Assembly: GCF_001696535.1 (NCBI RefSeq)
Contig: NZ_MBQE01000005.1
Coordinates: forward strand, 496,001-560,000
Source: Stappia indica
GTDB taxonomy: Bacteria; Pseudomonadota; Alphaproteobacteria; Rhizobiales; Stappiaceae
Direction of reading: 5' to 3'
DNA length: 64,000 bases
The notes under the pieces are model-generated. The model did not search any database. It saw only the letters and a program-made list of their open reading frames with translations, and was not told the origin of the DNA. Positions within the stretch are counted from its first letter, which is position 1, and every line of letters begins with the position of its first letter. A program made the position numbers and the translations under genes. Shown here piece after piece: positions 42,832 to 51,365 of this stretch.

Positions 42832-44042
42832 GAACGGTCCACGCCCGGCGCGCTCTCCTTGCGCGGGCGGGCATGGTCCTTCAGCTCGGTCTCGAGCTGG
42901 CCGGCGCCGGTGATCGAGAGCACCGGTTCGCGCTCCGGGTCGAGGCCGAGCTTCTCCTCCCAGATCTCGTCGCGCAGCGCCATGGTGGTGAAGGCGCCGA
43001 GCCCGAGCCAGGTGGCGGTCAGGAAGGCGGACTGGCCCGTGTAGCCGATCTCGGCGATGACCGCCCGCGCGACCCTTGAATAGTTGTACTTCCACGCCGT
43101 GCGCGGCAGGAACGCGGTGCACAGGAACACCACCCCCGCTTCCGCCACCCACTCCTGGTCGCCGCTGGCGGCGGAGATCCATGCGCGCGGATCCTCCAGC
43201 CGGATCTCCTCCAGCGCATGGCGGCGGACGCTATAGTGATAGAGCCCCGGCTCGATCCCTTCCACGTTCATCACCGCCGCATAGACCTCGACCGGATGCA
43301 GCGAGCCGCCGCTCGGCGAGGTCTTGCGCAGGAACACGTCGCCCAGCGGATTGGGCACGCTGCCGGTCTCGCCCCAGCTGTAATAGAGCAGGGCCGAGAG
43401 CTGCGCCTCGCTCATCGGCGTCTCGGCGAAGCGCCGCGCGGTGCGCCGGCGCAGCAGCACGTCCTCGAAGCGCACCGCCCGTCCCTTGCGCCCGGCGGTC
43501 GGGTCGGACAATGGCAGCACCTTCGCGCCCACCCGCTCGTAATAGGCCGAGGGCTGGCGGTGCAGCCGCGCCTTTTCCGCCAGCAGCGCGTTATACGCCT
43601 CGGGCAAGGCGAAGATCGTGTCGCGCAGGGTGCGCGTTGCCGCGAGAAAGCGCATCGCCGGTTCCCAGGCGGGGCCGGGCGCCGGCAGCCGCTCGCCGCA
43701 CAGGTCCCGGCTGCGCTCGTCCAGCGCCCCGATGCGGATCAGCTCGGCCAGCGTCTCCAGCTCGCCGTTCACCCCGTCATCGCTTTCGCCGGCCGTTGCG
43801 GGGGCATCCTCCACGGCGGTGGCGAGGATGTCGGGCAGCCTGCGCCAGTCGAGATAGCGGTTCAGCCGGTCCTCCTGCGCCCGCGGCCAGAAGCCGTGGG
43901 CGCCGGTCTGCGGATTGGCGATGAGGATGCGGTCCTCGTCGAGTGCGACCAGCGCCGTCTCGGCCAGCCGCACCTCCGGCACCCGCCCCGTCCCCCCGTC
44001 GCCGGGGGGCGGGACGGCGCCCGTGTCCCGTGCCTCAGCCAT
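42828..44042 (-). CDS. SagB/ThcOx-type flavin dehydrogenase
   Basis: This 404-residue protein has a C-terminal nitroreductase-like FMN domain of the SagB family. RRRTARRFAETPMSEAQLSALLYYSWG near residue 205 and KTSPSGGSLHPVEVYAAV near 245 are the SagB signatures, with ARAVIAEIGYTGQSAFLTATWLGLGAF near 340. The N-terminal 180 residues look like a poorly conserved peptide-binding region. SagB enzymes oxidise thiazolines and oxazolines made by YcaO proteins, but no YcaO is encoded nearby and the precursor repeats have no Cys. The substrate may therefore be different. The gene overlaps the HExxH gene by 8 bases. Confidence 0.83.
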   Translation of the reverse strand: MAEARDTGAVPPPGDGGTGRVPEVRLAETALVALDEDRILIANPQTGAHGFWPRAQEDRLNRYLDWRRLPDILATAVEDAPATAGESDDGVNGELETLAELIRIGALDERSRDLCGERLPAPGPAWEPAMRFLAATRTLRDTIFALPEAYNALLAEKARLHRQPSAYYERVGAKVLPLSDPTAGRKGRAVRFEDVLLRRRTARRFAETPMSEAQLSALLYYSWGETGSVPNPLGDVFLRKTSPSGGSLHPVEVYAAVMNVEGIEPGLYHYSVRRHALEEIRLEDPRAWISAASGDQEWVAEAGVVFLCTAFLPRTAWKYNYSRVARAVIAEIGYTGQSAFLTATWLGLGAFTTMALRDEIWEEKLGLDPEREPVLSITGAGQLETELKDHARPRKESAPGVDRS

Positions 44043-45132
44043 TGCGGGGCGGAGCCTCGTCGAGAGCCGCTTCCAGCTCGGCCTCCAGCCGGGTCATGTC
44101 CTCGGCCAGCACCTCCACCAGCTGGCGGCCCTGGGCGCTGAGGTCGGAGGCCTGCAGCAGCATCGGGATGGCCCGCCGGTTGCCGATCTGGATCAGGGCG
44201 GCCCGGCGCACGCAGTCGCGGCGTTCCCGCTCGTTCACCGCCGCCCGGTGCCAGAAATACTTGGTCAGCAGCGTGTAGATGTAGAAGGCGTGCAGGAAGC
44301 CGAACAGGTCGCGCCTGGAGCCGGACCAGGGCAGGGTGAAATCCGCCTTCTGCGACGTGCCGGGCTTGACCAGCTCCACCAGCTCGCCGACCCGGTAGAG
44401 CACCTGGTGGCCCGCCTCGTGGACGATGGATTCCTCCACGTCCAGCAGCCGCTCGTCCATGTTGCCGAGATAGATCACCCCGGCATAGCGGGCGGCCGAG
44501 CAGCTGCGGAAGCTGGCATCGGGCAGGTAGCCGACGATCTGCACCACGTCCTCGATCTGCGCCCGCAGTTCCGGCCAGGCCTCGCCGATATTGTCCATGG
44601 CAATGCCGAGCAGCTCCTGCTGCAGCGCCAGCGGGTGTCCGGGTCCGGTCTGCTCCGGCGTCCCCGCCTTCTGGCCGGCGAAGTCGTAGGAGGGAGGCGT
44701 CGCCGCCATGATGTAGGGATCGACATCTTCCTGCTGCACGGCGATCTGCGTGCCGGCGATATAGAGCGGCTCGCGGCCCGAAAGCCGCTGCTTCACCCGG
44801 CCGATCACCTCGTCCAGCCGTGCGCAGTGGAAGCGCACCTCGTCCTCGTTGCGCCGGCTCACCGCGCGGTTGAAGAAATGCACCCAGGTCGAGAACACGG
44901 GGTCGATATAGAGCGCGTCCTCTCCGTCCGGGGCGGCGCGCAGCACGTCGCGCAGCCCGTTGCCGATCGCCTTGCGGGTCTCGTCCGGGGCCATTTCCGC
45001 GCACATGGCCAGCGTGCGCGTGCTGTAGTCGCGGCGCGAGGCAAGGAACGCCTCGCGCAGCGCCTGCAGGCTCTCCGGGTCCGCGTCCGGATGGAACGCG
45101 GACCTCAGGGCCTTGGTCGACTGTCCGTACAT
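44035..45132 (-). CDS. HExxH-type putative peptide-modifying protein
   Basis: This 365-residue protein has a helical N-terminus and the HExxH motif as VHEAGHQVLYRV (residues 238-242), with a third metal-ligand candidate His in FGFLHAFYIYT near 281. This pattern belongs to the HExxH peptide-modification family (TIGR04267), some members of which are now described as 2-oxoglutarate-dependent beta-hydroxylases rather than proteases. It starts 2 bases after the precursor stop, with GGAGG inside the end of the precursor gene, so synthesis is coupled. It is the most likely direct modifier of the repeats. Confidence 0.8.
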   Translation of the reverse strand: MYGQSTKALRSAFHPDADPESLQALREAFLASRRDYSTRTLAMCAEMAPDETRKAIGNGLRDVLRAAPDGEDALYIDPVFSTWVHFFNRAVSRRNEDEVRFHCARLDEVIGRVKQRLSGREPLYIAGTQIAVQQEDVDPYIMAATPPSYDFAGQKAGTPEQTGPGHPLALQQELLGIAMDNIGEAWPELRAQIEDVVQIVGYLPDASFRSCSAARYAGVIYLGNMDERLLDVEESIVHEAGHQVLYRVGELVELVKPGTSQKADFTLPWSGSRRDLFGFLHAFYIYTLLTKYFWHRAAVNERERRDCVRRAALIQIGNRRAIPMLLQASDLSAQGRQLVEVLAEDMTRLEAELEAALDEAPPRNG

Positions 45133-45134
45133 GC

Positions 45135-45905
45135 TTACCTCCGGCCGGAGAGCGGACCCGAACCCAGCGTCCTGCCTTGCTGCTGCTGATCGAGGATCGC
45201 GGCAAGCGCGTCGAGGCCGCGGCTGCCGGTCTGCTGCTGCTGCTGATCGAGCAGGGCGGCAAGGTTCTCCAGCTTGGCGCGGCCCCCCTGCTGCTGCTGA
45301 TCGAGGATCGCGGCGAGCGCATCGAGGCCGCGGCTTCCGGTCTGCTGCTGCTGCTGGTCGAGCAGGGCGGCGAGGTTCTCCAGCTTGGCGCGGCCCCCCT
45401 GCTGTTGCTGCTGATCGAGGATCGCGGCGAGCGCATCGAGGCTGCGGCTTCCGGTCTGTTGCTGCTGCTGATCGAGCAGGGCGGCAAGGTTCTCCAGCTT
45501 GGCGCGGCCCCCCTGCTGTTGCTGCTGGTCGAGGATCGCGGCGAGCGCATCGAGGCCGCGGCTGCCGGTCCTTTGCTGCTGCTGGTCGAGCAGGGCGGCG
45601 AGGTTCTCCAGCTTGGCACGGCCTCCCTGCTGTTGCTGCTGATCGAGGATCGCGGCGAGCGCATCGAGGCCGCGGCTGCCCGTCTGTTGCTGCTGCTGGT
45701 CGAGAACCGCGTTCAGCTTGGCGCTGAAGTCGGACACGGCCTGCAGGGCCGGTGCGTTGATCGCCTGCGCTGCACCCTTGTCGTCGTCGGTCAGGGAAAT
45801 GCCGGCCAGCTGGGCGGCCGCCTCGGGGGATTCCTGCATCAAGGCCGCGATGCGCGGATCCGCAACGGCCGCGGCGAGCAACTGCACGAGAGCTTGCTTG
45901 TTCAT
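45135..45905 (-). CDS. Repeat-containing RiPP precursor (polyGln multi-core)
   Basis: This 256-residue protein splits into a leader-like N-terminus (1-50: helical ALVQLLAAAVADPRIAALMQ, then SPEAAAQLAGISLTDDDKGA, as in Franean1_4349/LigA-type leaders) and a repeat region (about 67-244). The repeat has 19 residues and alternates two versions, TGSRGLDALAAILDQQQQQ and GGRAKLENLAALLDQQQQQ. There are ten copies of the LDQQQQ block, the first fused to a degenerate copy. Gln runs are 4 or 5 long. The tail is GRTLGSGPLSGRR. The region has no Cys or aromatic residue. ATG 45905 follows GGAGAAGG; GTG 45920 is possible. Upstream is an A/T-rich promoter region; downstream are three candidate modifying enzymes. 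Confidence 0.8.
   Translation of the reverse strand: MNKQALVQLLAAAVADPRIAALMQESPEAAAQLAGISLTDDDKGAAQAINAPALQAVSDFSAKLNAVLDQQQQQTGSRGLDALAAILDQQQQQGGRAKLENLAALLDQQQQRTGSRGLDALAAILDQQQQQGGRAKLENLAALLDQQQQQTGSRSLDALAAILDQQQQQGGRAKLENLAALLDQQQQQTGSRGLDALAAILDQQQQGGRAKLENLAALLDQQQQQTGSRGLDALAAILDQQQQGRTLGSGPLSGRR
45174..45707 (-). repeat. Tandem 57-bp coding repeats (ten LDQQQQ units)
   Basis: The DNA underlying precursor residues 67-244 is a tandem array with a 57-bp unit and a 114-bp higher-order unit. CAG-type Gln codons run in blocks of 4 or 5 (CTGCTGCTG on the plus strand). Units differ by single Gln codons and a few substitutions, as expected from slippage and recombination. Confidence 0.9.
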
Positions 45906-46288
45906 GACAACCTTCTCCACTTCATATCATTGATAGAAAATTTCCTTACGGCACAATCATAGCATGTGATTTTCCCGTCAAGAACGCGGATTCTTCATCC
46001 AAACAAGCAAGTTTTCCGAAGGTGATTTCAATTCCATGATTCGATTGATGAATCTTCGCGAAAAATTTCGCTAGGCCTCATGCATAGCCGAAGTTGATTG
46101 CGAAATTTAACGATATCGAACTTGAAATTTTGGAGAGATTTGAATCCTGAAGGGTGCAGTTTCAAATATAAATAGAAGTGACCTTGCGTCAAAATGCGCA
46201 TGGGCCCGCTTGGGGCGGGACCCGTGGGTCGCCGCCCGCCATCGCAGGTTCGGTTATCTGTCGCCGGGTATGGAGAGCGGCCGCGCCG
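45906..46288. other. A/T-rich intergenic region before the RiPP operon
   Basis: This 383-base gap lies between the precursor start and the end of mtnA, both on the minus strand. From about 45925 to 46185 the A/T content is far above the surroundings (for example AAATTTAACGATATCG and CAAATATAAATAG). This suggests regulatory DNA or horizontally acquired sequence. Apart from the candidate promoter I see no gene or hairpin of note. Confidence 0.6.
45956..45981 (-). promoter_or_regulatory. Candidate promoter of the RiPP operon
   Basis: Read on the minus strand, TTGACG (45976-45981) is followed by the extended -10 TGCTATGAT (45956-45964), about 50 bases before ATG 45905. The hexamer spacing is 14, shorter than usual, but the extended -10 can compensate. 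Confidence 0.4.
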
Positions 46289-47392
46289 TCAGGAGGCGGC
46301 GCGGCGCTCCGGGAAGAGGCTCGCGAGACCTTGCGCGCTCGCCGCGCAGATGCCGCGCTCGGTGATCAGGCTGGTGACCAGCCGCGCCGGCGTCACGTCG
46401 AAGGCCGGGTTGGTCGCCTGTGTCGTCGGCGGCGTGATGGCGATGGTCTCGCTGCGACCGTCTTCCGTCAGGCCGGTCAGATGCGTCACCTCGCGGCCCG
46501 AGCGCTCCTCGATGGGGATCTCGCGCAGGCCGTCGCGAACGGTCCAGTCGATGGTCGAGGAGGGCAGGGCGACATGGAACGGCACGCCGTTGTCATGGGC
46601 CGCGAGCGCCTTCAAATAGGTGCCGATCTTGTTGCACACATCGCCCGTCGCCGTGGTGCGGTCGGTGCCGACGATCACCATGTCGACCAGCCCGTGCTGC
46701 ATCAGGTGGCCGCCGGCATTGTCGACCACCAGCCGGTGCGACACCCCGTGCCGGCCCAGTTCCCATGCGGTCAGCCCGGCGCCCTGGTTGCGCGGCCGGG
46801 TCTCGTCCACCCACACATGCACGGGAATGCCGGCATCGTGCGCCTGGTAGATCGGCGAGGTCGCCGTGCCCCAGTCGACGGTCGCCAGCCACCCGGCATT
46901 GCAATGGGTCAGGATGTTCACCGGTTCACCCCCGCTCTTGCGCGCGGCGATCTCGCGGATCAAGGACAGCCCGTGCTGGCCGATGGCGTGGTTGACCTCC
47001 ACATCCTCGTCGCAGATCTCGCCCGCCTTGGCCCAGGCCGCGGCCGCGCGCTGCTCTTCGGGCAGCGGCGCCACGCTCGCGGTCACCGCATCCAGCGCCC
47101 AGCGCAGGTTGATCGCCGTCGGACGGGTCGCGGCCAGCATGGCGGCAGCCTGCGCCAGGCCCGCATCGGAGGGATCGCGCGCCAGCGCCATGGCCAGGCC
47201 ATAGGCGGCGGTGGCGCCGATCAGCGGCGCGCCGCGCACCCACATGTCGCGGATCGCCGTCGCGGCCTCCTCCGGCGTCGCCAGTTCGGTCGTGACGAAG
47301 CGGTGCGGCAGCTGCGTCTGGTCGATGATGTGCACCGACCGGCCATGCTCTGCCGGCCAGATGGAGCGGTGGGCAACGCCGTCGATCTTCAT
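46289..47392 (-). CDS. mtnA: S-methyl-5-thioribose-1-phosphate isomerase
   Basis: This 367-residue protein isomerises methylthioribose-1-phosphate to methylthioribulose-1-phosphate in methionine salvage. Family blocks are [19 protein letters not shown] near residue 45, the catalytic Cys in [11 protein letters not shown] near 160, [14 protein letters not shown] near 200 and [21 protein letters not shown] near 240, which holds the catalytic Asp. The start ATG at 47392 follows family length. No other mtn genes are adjacent. Confidence 0.93.
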   Translation of the reverse strand: MKIDGVAHRSIWPAEHGRSVHIIDQTQLPHRFVTTELATPEEAATAIRDMWVRGAPLIGATAAYGLAMALARDPSDAGLAQAAAMLAATRPTAINLRWALDAVTASVAPLPEEQRAAAAWAKAGEICDEDVEVNHAIGQHGLSLIREIAARKSGGEPVNILTHCNAGWLATVDWGTATSPIYQAHDAGIPVHVWVDETRPRNQGAGLTAWELGRHGVSHRLVVDNAGGHLMQHGLVDMVIVGTDRTTATGDVCNKIGTYLKALAAHDNGVPFHVALPSSTIDWTVRDGLREIPIEERSGREVTHLTGLTEDGRSETIAITPPTTQATNPAFDVTPARLVTSLITERGICAASAQGLASLFPERRAAS

Positions 47393-47543
47393 GACATCTC
47401 CGTTTCGATGGGCCAGGTGGAGAAGGGCCGGGCAGGGGGCGCCCGCCTTCCGACCGTCTTTCTTGCGGGGAGCTAAAGCATCTTTCGCAGCGCTTTGCCA
47501 CCCGCAGCGGGACGAGCGACGGTCGAGGGGCGGGGAAAAGAAA

Positions 47544-47573
47544 CGGGGCAGGCGCCTTGCGGAACCTGCCCCG
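47544..47573 (-). terminator. Terminator after the DUF2325-HmoA operon
   Basis: A 9-bp stem (CGGGGCAGG / CCTGCCCCG), read on the minus strand, is followed by TTTCTTTTCC, 38 bases after the HmoA-like gene stop. Confidence 0.7.
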
Positions 47574-47610
47574 AACAGACCTCTCGGCTCGCGCCTGCGA
47601 ACCGTCTTCG

Positions 47611-47925
47611 TCAGGCCTTCTCGGCCAGTATCGTCTCGAACCCCTCGAATTCCGGATGGCCGAGATAGAGCGGCTTGTTGTCGCCCGCGCCCTTGTGGGC
47701 ATCGCGGAAGGCCTGGCTCTTGGTCCAGGCGAGGAACGCGTCCTTGTCCCGCCAGATCGTGTGCGAGGCATAGAGCGTATGGTCCTCGCGGTCCGGCCCC
47801 TTCAACAGGTGGAACTCGACGAAGCCGTCCATCGTGCCGAGGTGCCGGTCGCGGTTGCGCCACACCTCCTCGAAGGCCTCCTCGTTGCCGGACTTCACGC
47901 GAAAGCGGTTCATGGCAATGTACAT
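47611..47925 (-). CDS. Antibiotic-biosynthesis-monooxygenase-fold, HmoA-like protein
   Basis: This 104-residue single ABM (dimeric ferredoxin-like) domain has [18 protein letters not shown], a [11 protein letters not shown] strand and a [22 protein letters not shown] helix. The NRF start and W-x-x-F pattern follow HmoA/IsdG-type heme-degrading enzymes. It is coupled to the DUF2325 gene by a TGATG junction and lies 1.6 kb from hemP. Heme breakdown is therefore likely, though ABM domains vary in function. Confidence 0.83.
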   Translation of the reverse strand: MYIAMNRFRVKSGNEEAFEEVWRNRDRHLGTMDGFVEFHLLKGPDREDHTLYASHTIWRDKDAFLAWTKSQAFRDAHKGAGDNKPLYLGHPEFEGFETILAEKA

Positions 47926-49229
47926 CAGATAGTTTCTCCCTCTTCTGACGCTGGCCCCTGCAGGGCAAACTGTGCCGCCGACCGCTCGCCGACAAGGTCC
48001 TGCAGGGCCTTGCGGAACGCGGTCTGGCCTGTGCTGCGCAGCGGCACGAAAGGCTTGTTGAGCTTCTGGCAGATCTTCTTGGCCCGCAGGCAGGCGTCAT
48101 GGCTGACGCAATTGACCGGGCAGAAGACGCAATCGACGGACGGCAGCAGGTGGTCGAGGCGCTGCGGTGCGTCCTCCACCCCGCCGTCGTGATGGACGAA
48201 TGTGGTGTTGAACGCTTCGGCGATGCCGCGCAGCCGGTCGCGGTGGCCGTGCATGCCGCCGACATAGAGGATCGCCTTCGGCCTGGCTGGCGCCTCCGCC
48301 TCCGCGGGCATGCGGATCGCCCGAGGGGCACTCGGCCGCGCCGGTTGCGCCGTGCCCTGGCGGGCGGCCTGCTGCGGCGCGGGGCGCGGCGCGTCCTCGC
48401 CGATCTCGCGCAGCCGCGCTTCCGCCTGCCTTGCGCGCACCCGCGCCGATTGCAGGGCGCGTCCCGCCTTGTCGAGCCGGCGGCGCAGGGAGGCGGCATC
48501 CGGTGCGGTCTCGGCCGTCTCGGGCTGGCGCGCCTCGTCCGCCGCGCGTCCGGCCTTCAGCTTGGCCAGCGCCGCGCGCAGCTCGATCAGCTCCCGGTCG
48601 CGCTGGGCCAATGCCTCGCGCAGCCCGCTTTCCACGCGCCGCGCCCGGTCCTCGGCCTCCTGCAGCTGGTCGCGCAGGGTCGCCGCCTCCTCGTTCTTCT
48701 GGCGGAACGAGGCGCCGGCCAGATGCGACCACATGTGCACCTCGCCGAAGATGCGCGCGCGCAAGGGACCCGGCACATGCTGGTGCGTCATGAACGCCCA
48801 ATAGGCCGGCCCCACCTGGCCCCGGTCGCACATGTCGCGCCACAGGGCTTCCAGCTCGGCCGCGTTGCGCGCCCGCCCGACCCGGCGCAGCGCGCCCTCG
48901 AAGCGGCCGTCGAGCAGTTTCTGGAAGGCGCGGGAGAAGGCGCAGTCGGTGGTCGACAGGCGCACGAAATGGCCGTGCACGTCGTAGTCGGGCGTGTCGG
49001 GGGAAACCTCGATGCCGGTCTTTTTGGCGATCCGGCGCAGGTCGGCGACGCTGGCGCAGGTGCCGACGATGGAACAGTGGACGCTGTCGGCCTGCTCCCA
49101 CAGCGCGATGCGCCTGCGTGCGGCCTGGCCATCGCCCCCGATCTCCTCGCAGGCGAGCGGAGCGCGTCCCGAATGCGCGGCGACCGCATCCTCGATCGCC
49201 TTTCGCAGCTTGTCATCCCTGGCGCACAT
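47925..49229 (-). CDS. DUF2325 protein with central coiled coil
   Basis: This 434-residue protein has three parts. The N-terminal half (about 1-190) has scattered Cys and His. A long coiled coil (about 185-290, Arg/Glu/Ala-rich) is followed by an Ala/Pro linker. The C-terminal DUF2325 domain (about 335-420) contains [32 protein letters not shown] and a [14 protein letters not shown] Cys cluster. The His/Cys content suggests metal or heme binding. Function is unknown; the operon with an HmoA-like gene, divergent from hemP, points to heme or iron handling. ATG 49229 was chosen over a long open extension to 49388. Confidence 0.82.
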   Translation of the reverse strand: MCARDDKLRKAIEDAVAAHSGRAPLACEEIGGDGQAARRRIALWEQADSVHCSIVGTCASVADLRRIAKKTGIEVSPDTPDYDVHGHFVRLSTTDCAFSRAFQKLLDGRFEGALRRVGRARNAAELEALWRDMCDRGQVGPAYWAFMTHQHVPGPLRARIFGEVHMWSHLAGASFRQKNEEAATLRDQLQEAEDRARRVESGLREALAQRDRELIELRAALAKLKAGRAADEARQPETAETAPDAASLRRRLDKAGRALQSARVRARQAEARLREIGEDAPRPAPQQAARQGTAQPARPSAPRAIRMPAEAEAPARPKAILYVGGMHGHRDRLRGIAEAFNTTFVHHDGGVEDAPQRLDHLLPSVDCVFCPVNCVSHDACLRAKKICQKLNKPFVPLRSTGQTAFRKALQDLVGERSAAQFALQGPASEEGETI

Positions 49230-49420
49230 GGAGCCGTGCCCCTTCCCGAAACAGGTTGAAAACGCTTGGTCACGATTCGGCTGGTCAAGAGCGTGGCTTG
49301 CTGGCCGTCGAGGGAGTGGACGGGGTGCTGGCTGGCGCTTGGATCTCCGTCTGCCGTCTCCGGGCACAGCGAGAGGCGAAACGGACATTGCCTTTCCTAT
49401 AAAACATGAGTATTTCAGTC

Positions 49421-49447
49421 AAGAATATTCTTGCGAACGGTTCGCAA
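49421..49447. promoter_or_regulatory. Overlapping palindromes in the hemP/DUF2325 divergent promoter
   Basis: AAGAATATTCTT (49421-49432) is a perfect 12-bp palindrome, and TTGCGAAC-G-GTTCGCAA (49431-49447) has perfect 8-bp arms. They overlap by two bases and lie about 90 bases before hemP, within an A/T-rich stretch that includes TATAAA at 49398. Regulation by an iron regulator (Irr- or RirA-like) is a reasonable guess. Confidence 0.5.
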
Positions 49448-49536
49448 GTTTAGAGCTATTCCAAACCGCGAGCGAAGAAACCGGAGTTTTCGGCCACTTG
49501 CTCAAGGGCCCAAGCGATCGAAGGAGCAAGTCGATC

Positions 49537-49779
49537 ATGTCCCAGTCTGCGAACCCCGCCTCTCAGGCCTCCAATCAGGCCCAGGCCGCCGGATACCGCC
49601 GGCCACGCACCCAGCAGCGCACCCTGACGCTGCCGAAAACGGCGAAAGTCTCGCAGGAACCGCTGGAACTCGACAGCTCCGCCCTGTTCCAGGGCGCCCG
49701 CGAGGTCCATATCCGTCACAAGGACATGGTCTACCGGCTGTCGATCACCCGCTTCGAAAAGCTGCTGCTGACCAAATAA
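49537..49779 (+). CDS. hemP: Hemin uptake protein HemP
   Basis: This 80-residue protein has a disordered Gln/Ala/Ser N-terminus (1-45) and the HemP domain at the C-terminus: LDSSALFQGAREVHIRHKDMVYRLSITRFEKLLLTK, broken here as LFQGAREVHIRH, then YRLSITR, then KLLLTK. HemP/HmuP proteins are small activators or accessories of heme-uptake genes in alphaproteobacteria. AGGAG lies about 10 bases before ATG 49537. No heme receptor is in the window. Confidence 0.88.
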   Translation: MSQSANPASQASNQAQAAGYRRPRTQQRTLTLPKTAKVSQEPLELDSSALFQGAREVHIRHKDMVYRLSITRFEKLLLTK

Positions 49780-50282
49780 GTCTGCGGCGGGCCCGTCCTG
49801 CCCTCCCGTCTCCTGCCGCGAGCCTCCCCCGCGAGAGCTGCAAGGCTGCTGGAGCCGGCGCCGGAAGCGTGCCTCGGTGCGCTTCCGGTGCTTGCCTTCC
49901 GCCCGCCGATCTGCGAAGGAAAGAGCCTTCGAACGGCAACCCGGCAGGACCAGACGTGGCTCTCGGTTTCACTCCGGCCGTCCTTTGCGCGGCACCGACG
50001 TGCCGGCCTTCATCGGCCGGCCGCGACCTGTTGCCGGGCGAGCGTCTTCTTGCCGCGCGGTCCCGCATCCTGCAGTCCCGCCTGATGCACCAGGGCCCGG
50101 CCTGCGGTCGATTTAGGCGGTTCCCGCGCTGAGCCTTCCGGGCTTTCTCCCGCGCCCGGCCATTCTGCCGGTCTTTGTCCTGCCGCTGGAAAGCGGCGGA
50201 AAGTCTGGTAAAAGACCCCCGAACTCCCTTCACACGTGCCGCGCCGGCATGCCGGCCGCGCGCCGCCAGTCACGACGGTGCC
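49780..50282. other. Non-coding region before pheS
   Basis: In this 503-base stretch every open frame looks like a GC-rich chance ORF. I searched it for a Phe-rich leader peptide, a T-box or a clear terminator and saw none. The usual rplT/rpmI genes are not here. Confidence 0.5.
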
Positions 50283-51365
50283 ATGTCCGAACTGCAATCC
50301 CTTGAAACTGCGATCCTCGCGGCCATCGCGTCCGCGTCGAACGAGGCCGAGCTGGAAGAGGTGCGCATCGCCGCCCTCGGCAAGAAAGGGTCCGTGTCCG
50401 AGAAGCTGAAGACCCTGGGCTCCCTGTCGCCGGACGAGCGGCGCGAGATGGGCCCGGCGATCAACGGCCTCAAGACCCGGGTCACCGATGCGCTGGCCGC
50501 CCGCCGCCAGCTGCTGCAGGACGCCGCGCTCGACGCGCGCCTGGAGACCGAGCGCGTCGACGTCACCCTGCCGCTGCGTCCCGCTCCGGCCGAGACCGGG
50601 CGCATCCACCCGGTCAGCCAGGTGATCGACGAGCTCACCGCGATCTTCGCCGACATGGGCTTTTCCATCGCCGAAGGCCCGGACATCGAGACCGACCACC
50701 TCAACTTCACCCAGCTGAACTTCCCGCCCGACCATCCGGCGCGCGAGATGCACGACACGTTCTTCCTGCCCGAGAAGGCGGACGGCGAGCGCATGCTGCT
50801 GCGCACCCACACCTCGCCGGTGCAGATCCGCACGATGATGTCGCAGGAGCCGCCGATCCGGGTGATCATCCCGGGCCGCACCTATCGCTGCGACAGCGAC
50901 CAGACCCACACGCCGATGTTCCACCAGGTCGAGGGCCTCGTCATCGACAAGGGCAGCCATATCGGCCACCTGAAATGGGTGCTGGAGGAGTTCTGCAAGG
51001 CCTTCTTCGAGGTCGACGAGGTGCGCATGCGCTTCCGCCCGTCCTACTTCCCCTTCACCGAGCCGTCGATGGAGGTCGATATCGGCTGCGACCGCTCGGG
51101 CAACGAGGTGAAGATCGGCGAGGGCAACGACTGGCTGGAAATCCTCGGCTGCGGCATGGTCCATCCCAATGTCATCCGCAATTGCGGCCTCGATCCCGAC
51201 GTCTACCAGGGCTTCGCCTGGGGCATGGGCATCGACCGCATCGCCATGCTGAAATACGGCATGCCGGACCTGCGCGCCTTCTTCGACGCGGATGTCCGCT
51301 GGATCGAGCATTACGGCTTCCGCCCGCTCGACCTGCCGACCCTGTTCGGAGGCCTGTCGCGATGA
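50283..51365 (+). CDS. pheS: Phenylalanine-tRNA ligase subunit alpha
   Basis: This 360-residue catalytic subunit of phenylalanyl-tRNA synthetase has an N-terminal coiled-coil tRNA-binding region (1-90). The class II core follows, with [40 protein letters not shown] (motif 2) near residue 200 and [18 protein letters not shown] (motif 3) near 320. The ATG at 50283 matches the family start. Its stop overlaps the next gene (ATGA). Confidence 0.97.
   Translation: MSELQSLETAILAAIASASNEAELEEVRIAALGKKGSVSEKLKTLGSLSPDERREMGPAINGLKTRVTDALAARRQLLQDAALDARLETERVDVTLPLRPAPAETGRIHPVSQVIDELTAIFADMGFSIAEGPDIETDHLNFTQLNFPPDHPAREMHDTFFLPEKADGERMLLRTHTSPVQIRTMMSQEPPIRVIIPGRTYRCDSDQTHTPMFHQVEGLVIDKGSHIGHLKWVLEEFCKAFFEVDEVRMRFRPSYFPFTEPSMEVDIGCDRSGNEVKIGEGNDWLEILGCGMVHPNVIRNCGLDPDVYQGFAWGMGIDRIAMLKYGMPDLRAFFDADVRWIEHYGFRPLDLPTLFGGLSR

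Noticed and set aside
45174-45707. Regularly spaced repeats that might suggest a CRISPR array
   Set aside because: The whole array is one open frame, units abut without unique spacers, and the repeat translates to a regular 19-residue pattern.
45135-45905. A structural coiled-coil protein instead of a RiPP precursor
   Set aside because: Not excluded, but the leader-like N-terminus and the tight coupling to HExxH, SagB and cupin-type genes make the precursor reading more likely.
47925-49388. A longer start for the DUF2325 gene at 49388
   Set aside because: The extra 53 codons are Arg/Pro-rich and run into the divergent promoter region with the palindromes.
49780-50282. A pheST attenuator or leader peptide
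   Set aside because: No Phe-codon run, terminator/antiterminator pair or T-box core could be found.
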